Of a DNA stretch of 11,337 nt, positions 6,021 to 11,337 are shown in pieces. The notes under the pieces were generated by a model. That model searched no databases and had not been told where the DNA came from. It saw only the letters and a list, made by a program, of their open reading frames with translations. The stretch spans positions 1 to 11,337 of the forward strand of contig DNRQ01000026.1 in assembly GCA_003499925.1 (NCBI GenBank), written 5' to 3'. The position numbers and the translations under genes are program-made. Position 1 is the stretch's first letter; every line of letters begins with the position of its first letter. This DNA comes from Geobacter sp. (GTDB lineage: Bacteria; Desulfobacterota; Desulfuromonadia; Geobacterales; Geobacteraceae).

Positions 6021-7697
6021 TTATAGGAGTTCGACTTGCAGACCCTCTCCCGGGGCGGAGCGGTAAATGAAGGTAAGCTGCACCTTTCCTTCGACCCACG
6101 GTGTCTCACGGTAGTCCCGGGCGAACTCACGCCGGTAGTACCTCACGCGCTCCCCGATCCTGGCCGCCGGAAGGCCGGCTGGGGCGCCTCTTTCGGCTCT
6201 CTCCACATTGCAGGCAAAAAAACTCGGGGTGCTTCCTCCTGGATAGCCGGTCAGGCAAAGATCGAAACTGAGCGCCTCACGCAGACGCTCCAGCGCCTCG
6301 TCCTTTAGCCTTGAACTTGCAAAACGCCAGAGGGCTTCGAAAAGCACCGGAAGCGAGAGGTTCGCCGCAATCTCCCGGGCTTCAAAATACCCGGCTGCGG
6401 CGTCGAATACTTCAGACAGAGGGGCACTCGCTCCCAATTCCTCTATCGATGTGGCAAATCTGCCGCTGTTGTAAACTACTTCCAGAAGCCTGCTGATCCC
6501 TTCGATCCGGCGGATTTCCGCGAAGCTTAGCCAAGGGGTGTGCAGCACTTTGTAGGGCGCGGCCTCGGAGTAGGCGTAACGCTCCTTGCGGGCGATGCCG
6601 CGCATGGGGGTCCCCTTCATCACCTTGAGCGCCTCGACCTGAATGTGGTCGGGGTTCAGGGCAAAAAGGCCCTGCAGGGATGCAAGGAAGCCTTGCAGCG
6701 ACTCCCCGGGAAGCCCCGCCACCAGGTCGAGATGGACTGTCAACTTGGTCGTCGATTTCAGACGCCGCACGTTGTCGAACAGCTTTTCCAGGCTCGACCT
6801 GCGCTCTACTTTGGCAAGTGTCTCCTCACCTCCTGACTGCACTCCGATCTCGAAACGGAACATCCCTGCCGGGACTTGGGCCAGAAGCGCCAGGTTGTCA
6901 TCGGTCAAAAGCTCGGCCGCGATCTCGAAATGGAATTTGCTGCTTCGGTTCTGCTCGATGATGAAGCGCCAGATCTCGTTCGCCCTTGCCGCATCATAGT
7001 TGAAAGTGCGATCCACGAGCTTCACTGTCCGCACGCCGCTTTCCATCAGCAGGCTCAGATCGCGCCGGATCCTCTCCATGGGAAAGGACCGGACCCCGCT
7101 GTCGATGGATGACATGCAGAATGCACATGAGAATGGACAGCCGCGGGAAGTCTCATAATAGACAAGGGGCTTGACCAGGTCGACAAGCCCGGCAGCAAAC
7201 GGGGAGGGTATCGTGGCCAGCTCGGCTATCGCTCCCCGCTCGGGATTGGCGACGACCTCTTCACCCTCCCGGTAGCTGATACCTGCGATCTCGTCAAGGG
7301 GCGCACCGTCACGCAAGGCCTGCAGCAACTCGCGGCAGGTCTCTTCCCCCTCACCCCGGACGATGCAGTCGACGGCGCCGTTTCGCACCATCATGTCGAA
7401 GGCGCCGAAGGAGACCTCGGGGCCGCCTAGCACGATGAAGGTGCCGGGCGCTAGCTGCTTCAGGTCGGAGGCGAGCTTTAAGGTGAGCTCTGTGTTCCAG
7501 ATGTAGCAGGAAAACATGATGACATCGGCTTCGGCAGCATGAAGCCGGGAAAGCAGCTGGTCCTGCTGCTCGTTCACCGTGAGCTCTAGGATCCGGAATT
7601 CCAACCCCGGAAGATCGGCGCAGGCGGAGGCTAGGTAGGGTAGGGCAAGTGAGGTATGAACATATTTGGCATGCAGCGTGGCGAGCAGGATCTTCAT
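6021..7697 (-). CDS. B12-binding domain radical SAM protein with DUF4080
   Basis: The 558-residue product is a cobalamin-dependent radical SAM enzyme of unknown substrate. It starts MKILLATLHAKYVHTSLALPYL, the conserved opening of this family. Residues about 1-140 form the B12-binding Rossmann domain (ADVIMFSCYIWN, VLGGPEVS, GAVDCIVRGEGE). Residues about 175-380 form the radical SAM barrel with the 4Fe-4S motif RGCPFSCAFC (Cys187, Cys191, Cys194). The C-terminal part, about 390-530, matches the DUF4080 type. No DxHxxG cobalamin motif was seen, so base-off His ligation is not expected. There is no Shine-Dalgarno site; instead TACAAT (7710-7705) lies seven bases before the ATG, which could be a -10 element of a leaderless transcript. 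A heptamer repeat array begins 24 bases upstream. The gene is divergent from the radical SAM gene at 8066. Methyl transfer or another B12-aided modification is the general family chemistry; the target is unknown. Confidence 0.9.
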   Translation of the reverse strand: MKILLATLHAKYVHTSLALPYLASACADLPGLEFRILELTVNEQQDQLLSRLHAAEADVIMFSCYIWNTELTLKLASDLKQLAPGTFIVLGGPEVSFGAFDMMVRNGAVDCIVRGEGEETCRELLQALRDGAPLDEIAGISYREGEEVVANPERGAIAELATIPSPFAAGLVDLVKPLVYYETSRGCPFSCAFCMSSIDSGVRSFPMERIRRDLSLLMESGVRTVKLVDRTFNYDAARANEIWRFIIEQNRSSKFHFEIAAELLTDDNLALLAQVPAGMFRFEIGVQSGGEETLAKVERRSSLEKLFDNVRRLKSTTKLTVHLDLVAGLPGESLQGFLASLQGLFALNPDHIQVEALKVMKGTPMRGIARKERYAYSEAAPYKVLHTPWLSFAEIRRIEGISRLLEVVYNSGRFATSIEELGASAPLSEVFDAAAGYFEAREIAANLSLPVLFEALWRFASSRLKDEALERLREALSFDLCLTGYPGGSTPSFFACNVERAERGAPAGLPAARIGERVRYYRREFARDYRETPWVEGKVQLTFIYRSAPGEGLQVELL

Positions 7698-7720
7698 GAC
7701 CGGGATTGTAACGGAAAAGC

Positions 7721-7811
7721 GTGAAAGGTGAAAGGTGAAAGGTGAAAGGTGAAAGGTGAAAGGTGAAAGGTGAAAGGTGAAAGGTGAAAGGTGAAAGGTG
7801 AAAGGTGAAAG
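7721..7811. repeat. Thirteen perfect heptamer repeats (GTGAAAG)
   Basis: The heptamer GTGAAAG is repeated exactly 13 times in 91 bases without a substitution. It lies 24 bases upstream of the DUF4080 gene start. Perfect identity implies recent expansion or ongoing slippage, so copy number probably varies between strains. Related heptamers recur at 9391-9465 and, inverted, at 9488-9516. Confidence 0.97.
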
Positions 7812-7819
7812 CGTAGAAG

Positions 7820-7852
7820 ATGAGAGATGAGAGATGAGAGATGAGAGATGAG
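7820..7852. repeat. Second heptamer array (ATGAGAG), about 4.7 copies
   Basis: Four full ATGAGAG units (7820-7847) and a partial fifth lie eight bases after the GTGAAAG array. The two heptamers share the purine-rich pattern, which suggests a common origin with drift. Confidence 0.92.
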
Positions 7853-7969
7853 TTGCTGCGTCTGACGTGCTTGCCGAGGAACGCGTTTTTTGCTACTGTG
7901 ACAGGTCGCAGTAAACTGCTCCTGCCTTTCAAGCGCTCCAATAAAAGGGAGTTATCCGGCAGGGACCCA

Positions 7970-7996
7970 CATCCCCAACAGCCCCAACAACCCCAA
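7970..7996. repeat. Three-unit 9-bp tandem repeat
   Basis: CATCCCCAA, CAGCCCCAA and CAACCCCAA follow one another exactly, differing only at positions 2-3. The period matches that of the 9-mer array at 5916 but the sequence does not. Confidence 0.75.
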
Positions 7997-8007
7997 ATCC
8001 CCCCCCG

Positions 8008-8027
8008 CCCCCCTTTGCAAAGGGGGG
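8008..8027. repeat. 20-bp perfect palindrome CCCCCCTTTGCAAAGGGGGG
   Basis: The 20 bases CCCCCCTTTGCAAAGGGGGG are a perfect palindrome, 38 bases before the radical SAM start codon at 8066. It resembles interspersed C-tract/G-tract palindromes that I recall from Geobacter and cyanobacterial intergenic regions. No T-run follows on either strand, so it is not an intrinsic terminator. Confidence 0.85.
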
Positions 8028-8065
8028 AGAGTGGAAAAAAGGGGGAGGGGCCACGATAGGACAAC

Positions 8066-9394
8066 ATGAAATCTAAAAGGCTTCCCAAACTCCTGTACGC
8101 CGACAGTCAGGGCAACATCTTCGATCACCCGCATCTGACCATGGCGGGGATGAGCGGCAATGAGGCGCTCCTGCCGGAGTCGGTCGAGCTGATCCCGCTT
8201 CCCGAGGACAGCCGCCTCTTTACCATACCGGATACTCCCCCTATTGCCTGGGATCCCCGGGAGCGGCGCTTCATCACGGTGAACCGCGTCAAGGAGGGGA
8301 GGCGCAGCATCCCGGTGCAGGCGGTCTCCGCATTCATGGCGCCGGGCTACATGCGCACGCTGCTTCCCGCCTGCGACTACAGCAAAAAGAAGGTGCACCT
8401 GCCGCTTTGGTCCTACACGGCGGTGGGGTGGGACGAGGAGAGCGAGCGGTTCGTGGTGGCCGCGACCCGGGTGGACGACAACGAGAACTGGCTTCCCAAG
8501 AATTACGACGACAGGAAGCTCGATCCGCTGGTAAGACGGATGCTCGCCGACTTCCCGGAAAACAGGCTCATCGAGCAGCTGTCGCGCTGCGCCGTCGACT
8601 ACCACTGCTTCGCGGCCAAGAACCTGTTCTTCCGCCGCTGGGAGGCTCCGATCCCGACTTCGCCGGTGTGCAATTCCCGCTGCCTCGGCTGCATCAGCAT
8701 GCAGCCCTCGGACTGCTGTCCGTCCAATCACGAGCGGATCCCGTTCGTACCGACGCCGGAGGAGATCGTCCAATTGATGCTGCCGCATCTGAACGAGGCG
8801 CCCGATCCGATCGTCTCCTACGGGCAGGGGTGCGAGGGTGACCCGATCATGCAGGCGGATACGGTCGCCGAGGCGACCAGAAGGCTCAAGGCGGGAACGT
8901 CGCGGGGCACGGTGAACTTCAACTCGAACGGCTCCATTCCGGAGCGGATCCGGATGCTGTGCGATGCGGGGATGGATTCGATGCGCTTCTCGATGAACTC
9001 GGTGCAGGAGGATTTCTACAACCGGTACTATCGGCCCAACGGCTACCGATTTGCGGACGTGGTCGAATCCGTCAAGGCCGCCAAGCAGAAGGGGCTCTTC
9101 ACCATGATCAATTACCTGGTATCCCCCGGTGTGACCGACAGCCGGTCGGAGCTGGAGGCGCTGCTCAGGTTCATCGAAGATACCGGCGTGGACATGCTGC
9201 AGATGAGGAACCTCTCCATCGACCCCGCTTTCTACAACGAGAGGATGGGAGTGCAGGGGAGGGGGATCGGCATGTACCGGATGCTGGAGCAGGTGAAGCA
9301 GGCCTTCCCGAGGATCCAGTACGGCTACTTCAACAGGACCCGCGAGAACTTCTACCCGGAGGGCTTCGAGCAGGGGTGGCCGATAAAATCGTGA
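8066..9394 (+). CDS. Radical SAM protein with long N-terminal extension, unknown substrate
   Basis: The 442-residue product carries a radical SAM 4Fe-4S motif CNSRCLGC with Cys202, Cys206 and Cys209. The likely SAM-binding glycine motif is YGQGCEGDP (252-260), followed by barrel elements NFNSNGS, DSMRFSMNS and GLFTMINYLVSPG. Residues 1-200 precede the cluster motif, which is unusual because it normally sits near the N-terminus; this part contains many Trp/Tyr/Arg residues and phrases such as IAWDPRERRFITVNR and VGWDEESERFVVAATR that look like two related strand-turn-strand units. No C-terminal auxiliary cluster cysteines (as in SPASM) are present, though Cys218, Cys219 and Cys256 are extra. 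The start ATG follows AGGA with suitable spacing. The stop TGA (9392-9394) is the TGA of the first unit of a repeat. Family identity is firm; the reaction is unknown to me. Confidence 0.9.
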   Translation: MKSKRLPKLLYADSQGNIFDHPHLTMAGMSGNEALLPESVELIPLPEDSRLFTIPDTPPIAWDPRERRFITVNRVKEGRRSIPVQAVSAFMAPGYMRTLLPACDYSKKKVHLPLWSYTAVGWDEESERFVVAATRVDDNENWLPKNYDDRKLDPLVRRMLADFPENRLIEQLSRCAVDYHCFAAKNLFFRRWEAPIPTSPVCNSRCLGCISMQPSDCCPSNHERIPFVPTPEEIVQLMLPHLNEAPDPIVSYGQGCEGDPIMQADTVAEATRRLKAGTSRGTVNFNSNGSIPERIRMLCDAGMDSMRFSMNSVQEDFYNRYYRPNGYRFADVVESVKAAKQKGLFTMINYLVSPGVTDSRSELEALLRFIEDTGVDMLQMRNLSIDPAFYNERMGVQGRGIGMYRMLEQVKQAFPRIQYGYFNRTRENFYPEGFEQGWPIKS

Positions 9395-9465
9395 AGGGTG
9401 AAAGGTGAAAGGTGATTAGATCGTGAAGGGTGAAGGGTGAAAGGTGATTAGAACGTGAAGGGTGA
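9390..9465. repeat. 32-bp period composite of GTGAA(A/G)G heptamers
   Basis: Units begin at 9390, 9422 and 9454, each opening CGTGAAGGGTGA. The first two contain further GTGAAAG/GTGAAGG heptamers and end in GGTGATTAGA; the third is cut short. The first unit overlaps the end of the radical SAM gene and supplies its stop codon. The heptamer core is the same as in the 13-copy array at 7721, so this gene is bracketed by direct copies. Confidence 0.88.
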
Positions 9466-9502
9466 GAGGGGGGAAGTTTTTGACTTACCTTTCACCCTTC
9501 AC
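9455..9502 (+). terminator. Repeat-built hairpin between convergent genes
   Basis: GTGAAGGGTGA (9455-9465) is the exact reverse complement of TCACCCTTCAC (9492-9502). Adding a G-T pair and three inner pairs gives a 15-bp stem (9455-9469 with 9488-9502) around an 18-base loop. Four T residues follow on the plus strand (9503-9506), a weak intrinsic terminator pattern for the radical SAM gene. On the minus strand no T-run follows. Confidence 0.45.
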
Positions 9503-9516
9503 TTTTCACCTTTCAC
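9488..9516. repeat. Inverted GTGAAAG-type heptamers at the end of the DsbC-like gene
   Basis: Read on the minus strand from 9516, the sequence is CGTGAAAG, GTGAAAA, GTGAAGG, GTGAAAG: the same heptamer family in opposite orientation. The TGA at 9515-9513 in the first unit is the stop codon of the DsbC-like gene. Confidence 0.85.
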
Positions 9517-10010
9517 GGTTTCAACAGCGGCTCCAGCTTTTTCAGGTCGAAGCCCTCTATGATCCTGCCGTAGATCATGAAGGTCGGGGTGGCATCCATC
9601 TTGTTGGCCTTCGCAATCTCTTGATGCTCTTTTTGCAGACGCACCCCTTCGGGTGTGATCTGGGCCAGCTTGCTCTTGTCGAAACCGCCGGTGATCACTT
9701 CTAGATAGGCGCGGACCTTGTCCCTGGCGGAGAGGATATACTGCACCTTCGCCTTTGAGTCGGGGTGGCTTGGCAGCGGAACAAAAAAGACGTAGCGGGT
9801 GACCTGGGCGGCCTTCCCCTGGAAATAGGCCTCGGCCTTGCGGCAGTACGGACAGTCGGGATCGGTGAATTCGATCACCATGGTCTTCCCGTTGCCTATC
9901 TTGACCGCCTTGTCCAGATCGAGGCTGTCCTGCGCATGCACACCCGGCGCGAAAAGCATCAGCAGCGCCAGAACAAGGGGGGTCCGGAACAATATCTTCA
10001 GATCTCTCAT
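9513..10010 (-). CDS. Periplasmic DsbC-like thioredoxin-fold protein
   Basis: The 165-residue product is an exported thiol-disulfide protein. The signal peptide is MRDLKILFR followed by a hydrophobic core, with likely cleavage after VHA (26/27). The redox motif is CPYC (Cys53 and Cys56) in FTDPDCPYCRKAEAYF, and the cis-proline loop is ATPTF with Pro142, as in DsbC/DsbG-type domains. The order of elements (strand, CxxC helix, helical insert about 85-130, TP loop, strands) fits a lone catalytic domain without the DsbC dimerisation domain. ATG 10010 is chosen because it gives a normal signal peptide and lies seven bases past the acylphosphatase stop; GGAGG (10028-10024) is twelve bases away, rather far. 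An in-frame ATG at 10031 would add seven residues. Its stop codon is part of a repeat. Whether it is a reductase or an isomerase cannot be told from sequence. Confidence 0.88.
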   Translation of the reverse strand: MRDLKILFRTPLVLALLMLFAPGVHAQDSLDLDKAVKIGNGKTMVIEFTDPDCPYCRKAEAYFQGKAAQVTRYVFFVPLPSHPDSKAKVQYILSARDKVRAYLEVITGGFDKSKLAQITPEGVRLQKEHQEIAKANKMDATPTFMIYGRIIEGFDLKKLEPLLKP

Positions 10011-10017
10011 GGCTCGC

Positions 10018-10302
10018 TCATTCCTCCGCATATCTTATGCCGAACCCGGCAAACTCACCGGTGTATTCCCCCGGCTGCTCGATCAGCTCGTCGACCCTCG
10101 CCAGGTCGGGTCCCCTGCGGCACCACTGTACCATCGCCCTGACCTGCTCTTCATCGCCTTCCAGACATGCCTGCACCGAACCGTCGGCAAGGTTCGTCAC
10201 CCAGCCGGTCACCTGGTGCTGCGCGGCGGTACGGGCGGTGTGATGCCGGAAGGCGACCCCCTGAACGCGCCCCCGCACGATGACTGTGGTCCTGATTTTC
10301 AC
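10018..10302 (-). CDS. acyP: Acylphosphatase
   Basis: The 94-residue product has the length and motifs of acylphosphatase, which hydrolyses acyl phosphates such as carbamoyl phosphate or 1,3-bisphosphoglycerate in the cytosol. The phosphate-binding loop GRVQGVAFR (residues 11-19) includes catalytic Arg19, and catalytic Asn37 lies in GWVTNLADGSV. The family's C-terminal strand pattern (GFGIRY) is present, and the product ends two residues after it. The start codon is GTG at 10302; its bases overlap the proC stop codon by three in a GTGA arrangement, and a GGGGGAG tract just upstream is the ribosome site, so translational coupling is likely. Confidence 0.95.
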   Translation of the reverse strand: MKIRTTVIVRGRVQGVAFRHHTARTAAQHQVTGWVTNLADGSVQACLEGDEEQVRAMVQWCRRGPDLARVDELIEQPGEYTGEFAGFGIRYAEE

Positions 10303-11108
10303 CGCTCCCCCAGTTCTTTCGATTTCGCCACGCAGACGTCTACGGCGTTCATGGTGGCGGCCCGGAAGCCGTCGCGATCCAGTGAGTGCATGGCGGCGAT
10401 GGTGGTGCCGCCGGGCGAGGCGACGTGCCCCTTAAGCACTGCCGGATGTTCCCGGGTTTCAAGCAGGAGCTTCGCGGTTCCATAGACGGTCTGGGTGGCA
10501 AGGGCGGTCGCCGCCTCGCGGCTCAAGCCGTGCTTTACCCCGGCATCGCTCAGCGCCTCTATGAAGGTGAGCACGTAGGCGGGGCCGCTCCCGGAAACGC
10601 CGGTCACCGCGTCCAGCAGTTTCTCGTCCACCATGCAGGTGGTGCCGACCAGATCGAAGATCCTGCGGGTCAGGGAGAGGTCCTCGTCGGTGGCATGGGA
10701 GCCGCGGGATATCGCGGTGGCGCCTGCCAGAACCAGCGCCGGCGTATTGGGCATCACCCTCACAACCCGCGCCCGGGAGCCCAGCATCCCCTCGATGGCG
10801 TAGCTCTTGACCCCGGCCATGATGGAGATGAAGAGCTTGCCGTCAACGGCTCCGTCTATATCCTTTAGCGCCTGACTGCACATCTGCGGCTTGACGGCGA
10901 CGATCACGGTGTCGCTTATTTCGCAAAGGGCCGCGTTGTCGCAGATCGTCTGTATGCCGTACCTCTCGGAGAGGAGGTTCCTGCGCGACTCGGACGGCTC
11001 GGATACGGCAAGGTCCGCCGCCGGCACCCCTCCGGCCAGAAGCCCCTTGATAATGGCCTCCGCCATGTTCCCGCCGCCGATGAACCCTGTCCTCTTGTCC
11101 TTGTGCAT
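10299..11108 (-). CDS. proC: Pyrroline-5-carboxylate reductase
   Basis: The 269-residue product catalyses the last step of proline synthesis, NAD(P)H-dependent reduction of 1-pyrroline-5-carboxylate, in the cytosol. The Rossmann fold begins at TGFIGGGNMAEA (7-18); VAVKPQ (70-75) and VMPNTPA (118-124) are the cofactor-domain signatures. The C-terminal dimerisation/active-site domain has VSGSGPAYV (171-179), the helix ending in TQTVYGTA, and the SPGGTT motif (231-236), which together form the ProC signature. The length is standard. GGGAGG lies nine bases before the ATG, a slightly long spacing. It is the first gene of a compact string with acylphosphatase and a DsbC-like protein; no motif suggests a functional link beyond co-transcription. 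Confidence 0.97.
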   Translation of the reverse strand: MHKDKRTGFIGGGNMAEAIIKGLLAGGVPAADLAVSEPSESRRNLLSERYGIQTICDNAALCEISDTVIVAVKPQMCSQALKDIDGAVDGKLFISIMAGVKSYAIEGMLGSRARVVRVMPNTPALVLAGATAISRGSHATDEDLSLTRRIFDLVGTTCMVDEKLLDAVTGVSGSGPAYVLTFIEALSDAGVKHGLSREAATALATQTVYGTAKLLLETREHPAVLKGHVASPGGTTIAAMHSLDRDGFRAATMNAVDVCVAKSKELGER

Positions 11109-11150
11109 GCCGTTTGGCCTCCCGTTTCTCTGTCACTACGCTGCTTAAGA

Positions 11151-11179
11151 TAGGTAATAAATCCGGCTGCAAAAGTCAA
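11151..11179 (-). promoter_or_regulatory. Possible promoter of the proC gene string
   Basis: Minus strand: TTGACT (11179-11174; 5 of 6 match to TTGACA) is followed after 17 bases by TACCTA (11156-11151), a poor -10. TATCTT two to four bases further on is an alternative with a long spacer. Only the -35 is good. Confidence 0.3.
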
Positions 11180-11218
11180 CTGAATTGATCCGTATTAATG
11201 ACAGAATCCCCCCCGGCT

Positions 11219-11327
11219 TACCCCATCCCCACCCCGACCCCACTGCCATTAAGTTACCGATTAGCGCTCATCTTCCGCTGTAAACCTCCCTCCCCTTCAA
11301 GGGGAGGGTCGGGGTGGGGATGGGGTA
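11219..11327. repeat. G/C-tract inverted repeat element with 22-bp perfect arms
   Basis: The 22 bases at 11219-11240 (TACCCCATCCCC...) are the exact reverse complement of 11306-11327. Inside the right half, CCCTCCCCTT (11288-11297) and AAGGGGAGGG (11299-11308) form a second 10-bp hairpin around a single C. The 65-base centre contains no gene. The layout, terminal inverted arms around a short non-coding centre, resembles a miniature element; the GGGGAGGGTCGGGGTGGGG motif is one I recall from many deltaproteobacterial intergenic regions. The element may extend past the window edge. Confidence 0.75.
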
Positions 11328-11337
11328 GCTCCGGCGC

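Larger units (their letters stand above)
7698..8065. other. Gene-free divergent intergenic region packed with repeats
   Basis: This 368-base gap separates two divergent radical SAM genes. It holds two heptamer arrays (7721-7811 and 7820-7852), a 9-mer array (7970-7996) and a palindrome (8008-8027). About 115 bases of unique sequence (7853-7969) remain for a plus-strand promoter; the best match is TTGCCG, a 17-base spacer and TACTGT from about 7871, which is weak. Frames crossing the region on both strands are repeat translations, not genes. Confidence 0.8.

Noticed and set aside
5833..6130. Minus-strand frames encoding Ser-Thr-Lys/Pro repeats
   Set aside because: The product is the 9-bp tandem repeat translated and it overlaps the end of the DUF4080 gene in another frame; no ribosome site.
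7720..7853. CRISPR-like regular repeats
   Set aside because: The units are contiguous 7-mers with no unique spacers, no longer repeat unit and no cas genes nearby; these are simple tandem repeats.
7351..8088. Minus-strand frame of 245 codons overlapping the DUF4080 gene start and the repeats
   Set aside because: Its middle is the translation of the heptamers (FHLSPFT repeated) and the rest is an out-of-frame shadow of the radical SAM gene.
7952..8788. Minus-strand frame of 278 codons opposite the second radical SAM gene
   Set aside because: Antisense shadow of a convincing gene; product is Arg/His-rich without a recognisable domain.

Overview
The window looks like chromosomal DNA of a Geobacter-type (Desulfuromonadales/Geobacterales) bacterium. 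This is inferred from a GC-rich Gram-negative gene set (DUF3943 protein, lipoprotein M48 peptidase, B12-binding DUF4080 radical SAM enzyme, periplasmic DsbC-like protein) and from intergenic spaces full of short tandem repeats (7-mers and 9-mers) and G/C-tract palindromes, which I associate with that group. No rRNA, tRNA, CRISPR array, transposase or phage gene was seen.

Layout, left to right. (1) 27-1845, plus strand: an exported DUF3943/beta-barrel-like protein followed by a 44-residue proline-rich lipoprotein. (2) 1901-3072, minus strand: a visibly AT-richer island with a tentative FemAB/BioF2-like acyltransferase, its own near-consensus promoter, and directly downstream in the same frame a broken copy of its own 5' end. 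(3) 3168-5530, plus strand: an M48 lipoprotein metallopeptidase and a PepD-type aminoacyl-histidine dipeptidase. (4) 5557-7697, minus strand: a 558-residue B12-binding radical SAM protein, then a 9-bp tandem repeat, then a 78-residue PEGA-like protein. (5) 7698-8065: a 368-bp gene-free divergent intergenic region packed with four kinds of repeat. (6) 8066-9394, plus strand: a second, unusual radical SAM protein with a 200-residue N-terminal extension. (7) 9395-9512: a convergent intergenic region made of the same GTGAAAG-type repeat in both orientations; it supplies the stop codons of both flanking genes. (8) 9513-11108, minus strand: a compact proC - acylphosphatase - DsbC-like gene string. 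(9) 11109-11337: a promoter-like region and a long G/C-tract inverted repeat running to the window end.

Most functions are housekeeping: proline synthesis, peptide turnover, and envelope protein quality control or thiol chemistry. The parts most worth a second look are the paralogue remnant beside the acyltransferase gene, the tiny proline-rich lipoprotein, the two radical SAM enzymes of unknown substrate arranged around a repeat-packed intergenic region, and the repeats fused to stop codons. I did not find convincing evidence for a complete new multi-gene system such as a defence island or biosynthetic cluster.
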